Assembly: GCA_026005135.1 (NCBI GenBank)
Contig: BPKM01000012.1
Location: 1-45,016 of the forward strand
DNA length: 45,016 nt
Direction of reading: 5' to 3'
Origin: Leptospiraceae bacterium
GTDB taxonomy: Bacteria > Spirochaetota > Leptospiria > Leptospirales > Leptonemataceae
Shown here: piece after piece, positions 9,236 through 18,029 of the stretch
Numbering within the stretch: position 1 is the stretch's first letter
Layout: each line of letters opens with the position of its first letter
The notes under the pieces: model-generated
What the model was told of the DNA's origin: nothing
What the model saw: the letters and a program-made list of their open reading frames with translations, nothing else
Database searches by the model: none
Made by a program: the position numbers and the translations under genes

Positions 9236-9375
9236 GGTACACCTTCCTTTATTTTAGTAATTTGGGATATTTTTTTCTCTCCAAATATCATGACAACGAA
9301 AAAATAACACTGGTGTTTTAAATAAACAAGAATCATTTATTTTTTTATACAATGAATTTATTTTAGATTTAAAAA

Positions 9376-10746
9376 TTATCTTCCACGACCAAATAACATA
9401 ATTCTTGCAGTTTTAATTATGATGGAAAAATCTAATAAAAAAGAATAATTTTTTATATAATATAAATCATATTCTAATTTCTGAATCGTATCTTCGATAG
9501 ATGCTCCATAAGGATACATAATTTGTGCCCATCCAGTTAATCCTGGTCGAATTAAATGTCTAAAATGATAGTATTTTATTTCTTTTTCGTATATTGCTGT
9601 TAATTTTATCCATTCTGCACGTGGACCAATTAAACTCATATCTCCTTTTAAAATATTAAATAATTGAGGCAATTCATCTAAACGAGATTTTCTTAAAAAT
9701 TTTCCTATTCTTGTAATTCGTGGATCATTTTCCTGTGTATAAGGATTATATTTATCTGCATCTTTTATCATGGTTCTAAACTTATAAGCAATAAATATTT
9801 TTTTATCCAGTCCTAATCGCTCCTGTTTAAATAATATAGGAAAACCATCATCAATCCATATCGCAATTGTTACTAAAATCATAATTGGTAAAAATAAAAT
9901 TATAAGTAAAATCGATAAAATTTTATCCATTAAATATTTAATACGTATAATAGAAGAACTTTCTATAATCATAAATCCTCTTGTAAATAAAAACCAGGAA
10001 TCATCAATATAAAATAAAGGAATTTTAAAAAAATAATATTCGTAGAAATAAACAAGATCATAAATGGGAATACCTTCTCTTTTTATTTCTATAAGAGTAT
10101 TGATATGTTTTGATTCTAATTTCTTAATTGCTATTATAATACCAGTCCAGTTTGATTTAACTACATCTTCAAATTCAGTTTCAATTTCTCCTATAATATT
10201 TAAATGTTTTATATTTTTTGCTTTTTTCATTGATTTTTTATCAAGCAAATAATAAATTTCCCATTTACCTCCCCTTCGCTCAATTTCTTTTTGAAATTCT
10301 AATGCATATTCCAAATTTGTTATCATTAACCATCGAATTTTTAAGCGATCTGGATCAAATAATTTATAAAAATAAAATCTTGTAAGAAAAAAAACAGGTG
10401 TTAAAAGCAAAATAGAAATAATAAATACTGTTCTACTTTCAAAAATTGGATTTTTATAAGATAGAAATAAAAAACTAAATAATAAATATATAATAGAAAA
10501 TATTAGAATACCTAATAAACTTCTATAATACATAGGAAATTTAGAAAAAGGACTCCAGGGATTATATAAATCTAATAGATAAAATATAAATAAACATAAT
10601 CCAATAAAAAGAAATAACAAATATAATTCATTTTTTAATGGATACTTATTTAATTTAAAATAATAAGCAAAATAAAAAGTAAAGAATAATATTAATGCAT
10701 CAAAAATTAATAGTAAGATTTTATAAGGTTTAAAATGATATCTCAT
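9376..10746 (-). CDS. Polyprenyl-phosphate sugar-1-phosphate transferase (WbaP/WcaJ type)
   Basis: The 456-residue membrane enzyme has four predicted helices in residues 8-125 and a central CoA_binding_3-like domain (about 130-260). A C-terminal bacterial sugar transferase domain begins with the re-entrant hydrophobic hairpin at about 265-298. Catalytic-domain motifs are YKFRTMIKDAD, DPRITRIGKFLRKSRLDELP and NILKGDMSLIGPRAEW. Such proteins transfer hexose-1-phosphate from a nucleotide sugar to undecaprenyl phosphate, the first step of exopolysaccharide or O-antigen repeat assembly. It lies 66 bases after uvrB on the same strand, separated by an AT-rich gap. No other polysaccharide genes are adjacent, so the product is unknown. 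Confidence 0.92.
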   Translation of the reverse strand: MRYHFKPYKILLLIFDALILFFTFYFAYYFKLNKYPLKNELYLLFLFIGLCLFIFYLLDLYNPWSPFSKFPMYYRSLLGILIFSIIYLLFSFLFLSYKNPIFESRTVFIISILLLTPVFFLTRFYFYKLFDPDRLKIRWLMITNLEYALEFQKEIERRGGKWEIYYLLDKKSMKKAKNIKHLNIIGEIETEFEDVVKSNWTGIIIAIKKLESKHINTLIEIKREGIPIYDLVYFYEYYFFKIPLFYIDDSWFLFTRGFMIIESSSIIRIKYLMDKILSILLIILFLPIMILVTIAIWIDDGFPILFKQERLGLDKKIFIAYKFRTMIKDADKYNPYTQENDPRITRIGKFLRKSRLDELPQLFNILKGDMSLIGPRAEWIKLTAIYEKEIKYYHFRHLIRPGLTGWAQIMYPYGASIEDTIQKLEYDLYYIKNYSFLLDFSIIIKTARIMLFGRGR

Positions 10747-10812
10747 AGAAAGTTTTTTTTTTAATTATATTCAGGATGTAAATAATAAAATAACATTTTT
10801 ATATTTTAATTA

Positions 10813-12888
10813 TTAATTTTTATTTATTGATTTCTTTTTTCTTGCTGGCTTTTTTTTCTGTTTCAATTCTTGTATTTTTTGCTCAGAGATAATTTTTTTT
10901 GGAATATTTTTTCCTTCTAAACTTAACATCCAATCTCTTAATAAGGCAGCTTTTTCGAAATCCAATTTTTCTGCAGCTTCTAACATCGCTTTTTTGATTT
11001 TATTAATTTTTTCTGTTGTTTTTAAATGTTTAACATTTAATTCTTTTTCTAATTCTTCGAAATTATGGATTTCTTCTTCAATTTCTTGATATTCCAGATC
11101 TCGTGGTAAAATATCATCAATACGTTTTTTAATTGATTCTGGTGTAATATTATGTTTTTTATTATATTCTTCTTGAATTTTTCTTCTTCTTCTTGTTTCT
11201 TCTATTGCAATTTTCATTGATGGTGTAATTTTATCTGCATATAATATAGCCATACCATCAACATTTCGTGCTGCTCTACCTATAGTTTGTATTAAAGAAC
11301 GCGCATCTCTTAAAAAACCTTCTTTATCAGCATCTAAAATTGCAACTAGAGAAACCTCCGGTATATCAAGACCTTCTCTTAATAAATTTACTCCTACAAC
11401 TACATCATATATTCCTTTACGTAAATCTCGAATAATTTCTACTCTCTCGATAGTATCAATTTCTGAATGTAAATAAGCAACCGATATATCTAATTCTCTT
11501 AGATAATCTGTTAAATCTTCTGCCATTTTAATTGTTAGAGTTGTAACAAGAGTCCTTTGTTTTTTTTGAATTCTCTTTTTAATTTCTCGTATTAAATCTT
11601 CTATCTGATTGTTTGTTGGACGAACTTCCACGATGGGATCCAATAGGCCTGTTGGTCTTACTAATTGTTCAACTATAACTTGTGCACGTTTTAACTCATA
11701 TTCTGATGGAGTAGCAGAAACATATAATATATTTTTTGCTTTTTCTTCAAACTCTTTAAAATTCAAAGGTCTATTATCTAAAGCTGAAGGTAAACGAAAA
11801 CCATAATCTACTAAGGTTTGCTTTCTTGAACGATCGCCATTATACATTCCGCGTATTTGAGGTATTGTAACATGACTTTCGTCTATGATTACCCAGAAGT
11901 CATCTGGAAAATAATCTAATAAAGTGGCTGGTGGTTCTCCCGGCTTTCTTCCAGATAAATGTCTGGAATAATTTTCTATTCCATTACAATATCCTAAGGT
12001 TAATAACATTTCAATATCATATTTTGTTCGCATTTCAATTCGTTCTGCTTCTAAAAATTTCCCTTGTTTTTTAAAATACTCAATACGTTCCTTTAATTCT
12101 TCTTCTATTGCTTTAACTGCTTCTTTTAATCTTGGTGGCGATGTTATAAAATGCTTTGCTGGATATATAATAATCCTTTCTAATTTTTCTAATATCTTAC
12201 CAGTTAAAGGATCAATTAAGCTGATAGTATCAATTTCATCACCAAACCATTCTACTCTTACTGCTTCCTGACGATATGCAGGGAATATTTCTACTGTATC
12301 TCCTCTAACACGAAATGTACCTCTAACAAAATTAATATCATTTCTTGTATATTGAATATGGATAAGTTGTTTTAGAACTTCATCTCTATCAATTGTTAAA
12401 CCTTTATCTAATAATACTATGCTTTCTTTATAATCTTCTGGTGATCCTAAACCATAAATAGCAGAAACAGAAGCTACAATAATTACATCTCTTCTTTCCA
12501 GTAAAGCAGATGTAGCGCGAAGTCTTAATCTATCAATTTCTTCGTTAATACTTGCATCTTTTTCTATATATAAATCAGAAGTAGGTACATATGCTTCTGG
12601 TTGATAATAATCATAATAGGAAACAAAATACTCTACAGCATTTTCTGGAAAGAATTCTTTAAATTCCTTATATAATTGTGCTGCTAATGTTTTATTATGG
12701 GTTAAGACTAAAATTGGTTTTTGGATTTTTTCAATAAATCCAGCCATGGTAAATGTTTTTCCCGAACCAGTTACTCCAACAAGACACAATTGATTTTTTC
12801 CATTTAGTGCAGCTTTACTTAATTCTTCTATTGCTTTAGGTTGATCACCAGCTGGTTTATATGCTGAAATTAATTTAAATTTTTTCAT
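10813..12888 (-). CDS. uvrB: Excinuclease ABC subunit B
   Basis: UvrB is the damage-verifying helicase-like subunit of UvrABC nucleotide excision repair. The 691 residues are close to the usual length of about 670. Visible motifs are [14 protein letters not shown] (Walker A), [14 protein letters not shown] including the beta-hairpin region, [20 protein letters not shown] (motif II), [20 protein letters not shown] and QTIGRAARN (motif VI). A C-terminal UVR motif (about 645-680) binds UvrC. A Lys-rich tail (KKKPARKKK) extends beyond the usual end. The start overlaps the preceding HATPase-like gene by 14 bases, indicating translational coupling. The operon order is permease, HATPase-like, uvrB. 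Confidence 0.98.
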   Translation of the reverse strand: MKKFKLISAYKPAGDQPKAIEELSKAALNGKNQLCLVGVTGSGKTFTMAGFIEKIQKPILVLTHNKTLAAQLYKEFKEFFPENAVEYFVSYYDYYQPEAYVPTSDLYIEKDASINEEIDRLRLRATSALLERRDVIIVASVSAIYGLGSPEDYKESIVLLDKGLTIDRDEVLKQLIHIQYTRNDINFVRGTFRVRGDTVEIFPAYRQEAVRVEWFGDEIDTISLIDPLTGKILEKLERIIIYPAKHFITSPPRLKEAVKAIEEELKERIEYFKKQGKFLEAERIEMRTKYDIEMLLTLGYCNGIENYSRHLSGRKPGEPPATLLDYFPDDFWVIIDESHVTIPQIRGMYNGDRSRKQTLVDYGFRLPSALDNRPLNFKEFEEKAKNILYVSATPSEYELKRAQVIVEQLVRPTGLLDPIVEVRPTNNQIEDLIREIKKRIQKKQRTLVTTLTIKMAEDLTDYLRELDISVAYLHSEIDTIERVEIIRDLRKGIYDVVVGVNLLREGLDIPEVSLVAILDADKEGFLRDARSLIQTIGRAARNVDGMAILYADKITPSMKIAIEETRRRRKIQEEYNKKHNITPESIKKRIDDILPRDLEYQEIEEEIHNFEELEKELNVKHLKTTEKINKIKKAMLEAAEKLDFEKAALLRDWMLSLEGKNIPKKIISEQKIQELKQKKKPARKKKSINKN

Positions 12889-13525
12889 TTTTTGTAATAG
12901 GTACTATTTTTTTTTTCGCTTGAAAAATTGCTATTTCTTTATTCTCAATTAAATCAATATCCATTTCATCGAAAAGCTTAGACATGACAAGCATTCCCCT
13001 CATTAATGTAATAGAACTATCATATTTACCATTTTCTATATCTTTTTTTATTTCTGGAATTTTATATTTATTATGAATTTCTATATAAAAAGTATTTTCT
13101 TCTATAAAATATTTTACATATATTTTATCATCTGATGAATATTTTACAGCATTTTCTGTGGCTTCAATAGAAGCTATGATGATATCATATATTATATCTT
13201 CATCTATTTTATGAAAGTTTAAGAAGGATAATAAACGAGAACGTACAAATTGAATGGGAGAAAAATTTAACGATGCTGGAGCATAATATTCCATAAATCT
13301 TGTAAAACTCAATTCTAAATTATAGATATATTCATTTTTATAATTTTCATTATTTCTAAAAATATTTTTTTTTATTAATTGATGAAAAACTTTACTAAAA
13401 TTCTTATATGTTAATTCCTCTGGATGGAATAAAAAATAATGCCAGAAGTAAAATTCCTTTATAGTACCGAATAATCCAGATTCTCCCATCTGGATAATTT
13501 GATTTTCTAATTCATTTTGAATCAT
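12875..13525 (-). CDS. HATPase_c-like (RsbW-type) protein, degenerate
   Basis: The 216-residue protein has a helical N-terminal part (about 1-95) that I do not recognise. The C-terminal half (about 100-205) is arranged like the ATP-binding fold of anti-sigma-factor kinases. An N-box-like [15 protein letters not shown], with the Glu and Asn of RsbW/SpoIIAB, is followed by beta-strand FYIEIHNKY and then [18 protein letters not shown], which corresponds to the region after the GxG lid. The DxGxG nucleotide motif is not evident where it should lie, so kinase activity is doubtful. It overlaps the permease by 4 bases and uvrB by 14, so it is co-translated with both. A partner STAS protein would be expected; one is encoded remotely at 35.1 kb. 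Confidence 0.7.
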   Translation of the reverse strand: MIQNELENQIIQMGESGLFGTIKEFYFWHYFLFHPEELTYKNFSKVFHQLIKKNIFRNNENYKNEYIYNLELSFTRFMEYYAPASLNFSPIQFVRSRLLSFLNFHKIDEDIIYDIIIASIEATENAVKYSSDDKIYVKYFIEENTFYIEIHNKYKIPEIKKDIENGKYDSSITLMRGMLVMSKLFDEMDIDLIENKEIAIFQAKKKIVPITKNEKI

Positions 13526-14406
13526 TTTTTTAACGCTAATAATATATTACTGGAAAATATTAATAATCCTCCAAGCCAGGAATATATAGAAAAAGGTTCA
13601 TCCAAAAATAACCATCCATATAATATAGCAATAGGAATTCGTAAACCAGATATTATACTTCCTGTTGTTGCATCTAAATAACGATAAGAAATTGTTAACA
13701 ACCATTGTCCCATAACTCCCATTATAGCTGATGCCAGTAGATAATACAAATCTAATTTATCAAGTAAAAATATTTTTTTATAGCAAAAGGGGAAAGAAAG
13801 AATAGTACCAATAAAGAACATCCAGAATAAAATAATTTCAGATCGAACTATACGAGCAGATCCTCTTAAATAGATAATTGCAATAGATGATACAATACCA
13901 GAACTTAAACCCAATAAATCAGAAAAAAGTAAATGTTGGGCTAATTGAGTAATTGGTTCATAAAAATGTAAAAATATTCCAGCCAAACATAAAATCAAAC
14001 TTAAAATTGTCTTAAAATCTGGATATTCCTTTAATAGAGGACCAGAAATTACTGCAACAAATGCTGGATATGTCATATTTAATACATTTGCTCTTCCTGT
14101 TTCTCCTAATTGAACTGCATAATAAAATAAAACAACTGCAATACTATTAAAAAGTCCTCGAGATATTACTGGTAATGGAATTTTTAATGTAATTTTGATA
14201 TTATTTTTTATTAATAAAAACAAAAAAAATATACTGCCTAAATAATACCTGTAAAAAGCATAAGTAAAGGCATCTGAATTAGTATCTAATTGGAGACCTA
14301 TATGAACCATAACTGTTGCAAAATAAAATAAAAAAGCACTTAAAGAATTAAAGATAATCCCTTTTAAACTTTTCTTATGACTGAGATCATAAATGTATTG
14401 ACTCAC
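13522..14406 (-). CDS. EamA/DMT-family permease
   Basis: The 294-residue protein has about ten transmembrane helices in two repeats, typical of the drug/metabolite transporter superfamily. Characteristic segments are LFNSIAVVLFYYAVQLGETGRANVL-like sequence in the first EamA repeat and GQWLLTISYRYLDATTGSI in the second. It ends in ILLALKK at the membrane boundary. The substrate cannot be inferred; relatives export amino acids or metabolites. The start is GTG at 14404-14406 with GGAG about ten bases upstream. A nearby ATG in another frame stops after three codons. It is the first gene of the permease, HATPase-like, uvrB operon, with only 28 bases between its start and that of the divergent nitrilase-fold gene. 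Confidence 0.88.
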   Translation of the reverse strand: MSQYIYDLSHKKSLKGIIFNSLSAFLFYFATVMVHIGLQLDTNSDAFTYAFYRYYLGSIFFLFLLIKNNIKITLKIPLPVISRGLFNSIAVVLFYYAVQLGETGRANVLNMTYPAFVAVISGPLLKEYPDFKTILSLILCLAGIFLHFYEPITQLAQHLLFSDLLGLSSGIVSSIAIIYLRGSARIVRSEIILFWMFFIGTILSFPFCYKKIFLLDKLDLYYLLASAIMGVMGQWLLTISYRYLDATTGSIISGLRIPIAILYGWLFLDEPFSIYSWLGGLLIFSSNILLALKK

Positions 14407-14434
14407 AGGTTCATTTCTCCGATTTATTCCTACT

Positions 14435-15142
14435 ATGCCACTAATAAAAGTAACAATCTTTCAAAAAAATTTAACTGAAGGTTTAAATATCAATGTAATG
14501 AAAAAATTAGTTTCCACCAAATCAGATATAATGATACTTCCAGAATACTTTAATGTAGATTCTAATATTAAATCCATTCAGGAACTTCAGGATAGAGAAA
14601 AAAGTGCATTAGACTGGTTATTAAAATTAAATCATTCTTATAAAAGAATTATAATTGGAGGAAGTATTATCCATAAAGAAGAGAATAATAATAAACTTTA
14701 TAATGCCTGCCCTATTATTTTTAATGGAGAAGTCATTGATTGGTATTATAAAAGAAATTTAACATCATCAGAAGAAAAAAAATTTTTAACACCAGGTAGT
14801 GAGGCTGGAATTTATATTTTAAATAATATAAGGTTTGCTGTTTTAATAGGAGAAGATTATTTAGAAAAATCCTATATAGAAGAACTAAAAGATCAAAATA
14901 TTAAATTGATTTTTATTGTAAGTAAAACTTTTATAGACGATAAAACAAACACAGAAGAAATCTTACTTAATTATGCCAAGAAAAATCAACAAGTTTTTGT
15001 AAAATGCGATGCTGTTGGGACACTTATAGATAAAAAGTTAAAAGGGAAGTCTTTATATGTTTCCCCAAATGGTATAAGCTGGCATATTCCACCACAAGAA
15101 GAAGAAAAACAAATTATAAAAGATATTATGGTACAAATATAA
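14435..15142 (+). CDS. Nitrilase/carbon-nitrogen hydrolase-fold protein, catalytic Cys absent
   Basis: The 235-residue protein follows the CN-hydrolase pattern. The catalytic Glu is in MILPEYFNVDS (about residue 38), the catalytic Lys in DWYYKRNLTSSEE (about residue 105), and the region before the nucleophile reads NIRFAVLIGEDYLEKS. In active members this last motif is xxICxDxxFPE; here the Cys position is Gly (GGA codon), followed by Glu-Asp. The fold appears complete but somewhat short, so I infer a pseudoenzyme or one with altered chemistry. Amidase or nitrilase activity should not be assumed. The reading frame is clean and codon use matches its neighbours. It is divergent from the EamA permease and convergent with xseA, with stop codons two bases apart. 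Confidence 0.75.
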   Translation: MPLIKVTIFQKNLTEGLNINVMKKLVSTKSDIMILPEYFNVDSNIKSIQELQDREKSALDWLLKLNHSYKRIIIGGSIIHKEENNNKLYNACPIIFNGEVIDWYYKRNLTSSEEKKFLTPGSEAGIYILNNIRFAVLIGEDYLEKSYIEELKDQNIKLIFIVSKTFIDDKTNTEEILLNYAKKNQQVFVKCDAVGTLIDKKLKGKSLYVSPNGISWHIPPQEEEKQIIKDIMVQI

Positions 15143-15143
15143 A

Positions 15144-16436
15144 TTATGATTTTTCGGGAACTTTTACAATTTTCTCTACACGAGCATGAACCTTATCTTT
15201 TAAGAAATGGATAAAAATAGTATCATTTTCTTTTATCTCTTCTCCTTTTTTGATAATTTTTTCGTTTTTATCTGTTACATAAGCATACCCTCTTTCTAAT
15301 GGTGCATAAGGATTTAACTGTTTTAATTTTTCTTCCAGAAGAGTAAATTGTTGTTTGTTTTTTTGTAAAATGTATTTCATACTTACTTTGATTCTATTTT
15401 CCAATTGCTCTAAATATTTTAAAGGCTGCGAAATTAATCGTTTAGGTTCTTTCCATATAATAAAATTTGCTATCGTATTATATTTTTCTTTTAATCCTTG
15501 TATTCGATAATGTAAAATATTCTGCATTTTGATAATATAATTTTCTATGAGATTTATTTTTTCATCTATATCTGGAATAAATTTTTGTGCTGCTTCGCTT
15601 GGTGTAATAGCATAATCATCTGCTACTAATTCACATAATGGGCGATCAATTTGATGTCCAACAGCAGAAATAATTGGTACACGAGAATTAGCAATAGCTC
15701 TAATAATTTTTTCATCATTAAAAATAAATAAATCTTCAAACGATCCACCACCTCGTCCTAAAATAATTACATCGATTTGATATTCTGGTTTATTTAATAT
15801 TTGTATTGCTTTAATTATACTTTCTTTTGCTTTTTCTCCCTGTACCTGACAGGGTGCAATATAAATATTTATATCTCTAAATCTGCTTTTTGCAATTTTT
15901 ATTATATCTTTTAAAGCTGCGCCACTATCAGAAGTTGCTATTCCAAGATTAATAGGCAATACTGGAAGTTTTTTCTTTCTTTCGGGAGAAAATAAACCTT
16001 CTTTTTCTAATTTTTCTCGTAGTTCTTTAATTTTTTTAAAAATATTTCCAATATGATTTATTTCTGCTACTTTTTCTACATTTAATTGACAATGTCCATT
16101 TTTTTTATATAAATTTATTTTACCATAAGCACGAATGACTTTACCATCTTTTAATTCTACATTTGAATAAGGATACTTGTTTTTATTTTGATTGAAAGAA
16201 AAATAAACACATTCTAAATTACTTTCTTCATCTTTTAAAGAAAAATAAATATGTCCAGATGATATTTTTTTATAGTTATAAATTTCCCCTTCTATCCAGA
16301 TACCTTTTAATTCTGACTGTTCATTAATTATATCATATAATTTCTCTATAATTTGTTTGGGTGTATATACTTCTTCATCTTCTAAATTTACCTGCTTAAG
16401 CAATAATAATATTTCTTCAGAAGAATTAAGATCCAT
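15144..16436 (-). CDS. xseA: Exodeoxyribonuclease VII large subunit
   Basis: XseA is the catalytic subunit of exonuclease VII, which degrades single-stranded DNA into oligonucleotides. The 430 residues include the N-terminal OB-fold (about 25-120, with GIWIEGEIYNYKKISSGHIY). The catalytic core has IGIATSDSGAAL-like LGIATSDSGAALKDI, DVIILGRGGGSFEDLFIFND and ISAVGHQIDRPLCELVADD. A coiled coil (about 285-385) precedes the C-terminal segment LERGYAYVTDKNEKII. No xseB small-subunit gene is adjacent; it must be elsewhere or absent. It is the last gene of a four-gene minus-strand operon, 5 bases after the AI-2E permease. Confidence 0.96.
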   Translation of the reverse strand: MDLNSSEEILLLLKQVNLEDEEVYTPKQIIEKLYDIINEQSELKGIWIEGEIYNYKKISSGHIYFSLKDEESNLECVYFSFNQNKNKYPYSNVELKDGKVIRAYGKINLYKKNGHCQLNVEKVAEINHIGNIFKKIKELREKLEKEGLFSPERKKKLPVLPINLGIATSDSGAALKDIIKIAKSRFRDINIYIAPCQVQGEKAKESIIKAIQILNKPEYQIDVIILGRGGGSFEDLFIFNDEKIIRAIANSRVPIISAVGHQIDRPLCELVADDYAITPSEAAQKFIPDIDEKINLIENYIIKMQNILHYRIQGLKEKYNTIANFIIWKEPKRLISQPLKYLEQLENRIKVSMKYILQKNKQQFTLLEEKLKQLNPYAPLERGYAYVTDKNEKIIKKGEEIKENDTIFIHFLKDKVHARVEKIVKVPEKS

Positions 16437-16441
16437 AAAAC

Positions 16442-17575
16442 TTAATCCGAAGAATGTTGTATTGGTTTGTCAAGAATATTTTCCTTATCTGCATAGGGAT
16501 ATAAACGCCATACTATAATAAATAATGCTAAAATTAAAGGACCTAATATTAAGCCAGAAATACCAAATTCTTTTAACCCCCCAATAATTGCCAAAAACAA
16601 TAAAATAGAAGGAATCCCTATTTGTTTATCCAGTATCTTAGGCTTTACAATATTTTCTAATGTAAAAAAAGATAATAAGCAATAAACACTTAAAAAAATA
16701 CTCCAGCCAAGACTATGTTTGATAAAATACAAATATAGACTAGCAGGTAACCAAACAATAGATGTTCCCAAAACAGGTATAATAGAAAAAAGTGCTCCTA
16801 AAAAACCATATAAAACGATATTGGGTATTCCAGCAATATAAAACCCTATTGCTAAAAATAATCCCTGTAAAATTGCAATAAATACATTACCTTTTAAAAT
16901 AGCAGAAATTACTAACTTCATTTGATTTTTAAAGTCATCCATTAAGGTTTGATCAAAAGGCAACATCTGAGAAAATTTAATATAAAATGTATGTCCATCA
17001 CGTAATAGAAAAAATAGTAAAACAAAACCTAACAAAATATATACGATAAGTCTAATAGTGAGCCCTAAGCTAAACATAAATATATTATAAGCACCACCTA
17101 CAAGACCAGAGACATTAAAAAAATTCAAATATTCTGAATAATCTTTTAATATTTCTCCTAAACGATTTAAAAAAGTAACCCAGAAAAAAGGATCATTTGT
17201 AATAAAATTAATTAAGGCATCGAAATTTAAAAAAAATCTTAACATCTCTCCATTTTCAATACTCATTTGAATTAATTTAACTAAATTAATAATCTGTTGA
17301 ATCAGTATAGATATAAAAAAGATTAAAGGACCAATAACTAATACTATGATCATTACAATAATAATTAAAGAAGTTAAATCTTTATTTTTTATGTAAAATA
17401 ATAATCTTTTATTATATTTATCAAATGTAGCATAAAGTAAAAAAGCAAAAAAAATTGCCCATACAAACGCTCTAAAAATATATAAGACTAAAAAAGCGGA
17501 ACCAAATAAAAAAATTATTAAAAGTATTAACTGTAAAATAAAATTAGAATAGGTATGAACATTTTTATCATTCAT
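16442..17575 (-). CDS. AI-2E (PerM/YdiK) family membrane protein
   Basis: This 377-residue integral membrane protein of the AI-2E transporter superfamily (PF01594) has about eight helices. A long central extramembrane section (about 90-165) is followed by the conserved ILLGFVLLFFLLRDG, GALFSIIPVLGTSIVWLPA and a C-terminal segment with GLKEFGISGLILGPLILA. Members are passive or ion-coupled transporters; the name-giving autoinducer-2 export is proven for few, so no substrate is assigned. Its start overlaps the end of the upstream lipoprotein gene by 8 bases, implying coupled translation. Confidence 0.92.
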   Translation of the reverse strand: MNDKNVHTYSNFILQLILLIIFLFGSAFLVLYIFRAFVWAIFFAFLLYATFDKYNKRLLFYIKNKDLTSLIIIVMIIVLVIGPLIFFISILIQQIINLVKLIQMSIENGEMLRFFLNFDALINFITNDPFFWVTFLNRLGEILKDYSEYLNFFNVSGLVGGAYNIFMFSLGLTIRLIVYILLGFVLLFFLLRDGHTFYIKFSQMLPFDQTLMDDFKNQMKLVISAILKGNVFIAILQGLFLAIGFYIAGIPNIVLYGFLGALFSIIPVLGTSIVWLPASLYLYFIKHSLGWSIFLSVYCLLSFFTLENIVKPKILDKQIGIPSILLFLAIIGGLKEFGISGLILGPLILALFIIVWRLYPYADKENILDKPIQHSSD

Positions 17576-18029
17576 CAGTTAGCTTTTTTATATAAATCTT
17601 AATCCTTGCTTTTTTTTTCGTATCCTCAATTAGAATACTTAAATTACGATTAAAAAAATCCTGTGCATTTATAAAATTAATTGTACTATTGTGCCCTTTT
17701 ATTGTTTTAGATTGTAATATTTGCCATTCTTTTATTTTCATAATATTTTTATAAAAATTCAAGATATGAGAAGTATTAGGATTTTCGACTTCTAATAATA
17801 ATGCATATTGATCTGGTGACCATATACCTGTTCTTTCTAAATGAACGAAATACCGAATTTTAGCAGAAGGATAAATTAAATCAACGGGAAAATTAGCTTC
17901 CTGTAAATTATTATATTCTGGTTTTTGATATATAAAAAAAGATTTAGATACTTCTAATTTTTTTGAATGTTCTAAATTATTACAAGTAATAATAAATATA
18001 AAAAACAACAAGGAAAATACGTTTTTCAT
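17568..18029 (-). CDS. Putative lipoprotein, unknown function
   Basis: The 153-residue protein starts with a signal-like hydrophobic stretch (about 4-15) ending in IITC at residues 13-16, which fits a spirochaete-style lipobox. The mature region (about 20-153) has mixed alpha/beta character with PVDLIYPSAKIRYFVHLERTG-like strands and no recognised domain. It starts within the stop region of the XPB-like gene (4-base overlap) and ends inside the AI-2E gene start. It is therefore firmly part of the same operon, which suggests an envelope role beside the permease. Confidence 0.65.
   Translation of the reverse strand: MKNVFSLLFFIFIITCNNLEHSKKLEVSKSFFIYQKPEYNNLQEANFPVDLIYPSAKIRYFVHLERTGIWSPDQYALLLEVENPNTSHILNFYKNIMKIKEWQILQSKTIKGHNSTINFINAQDFFNRNLSILIEDTKKKARIKIYIKKLTDE

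Noticed and set aside
9306..9317. AACACTGGTGTT hairpin as a terminator for the sugar transferase gene
   Set aside because: The stem would be only 4 bp with a 4-base loop; too weak despite a following T-run.
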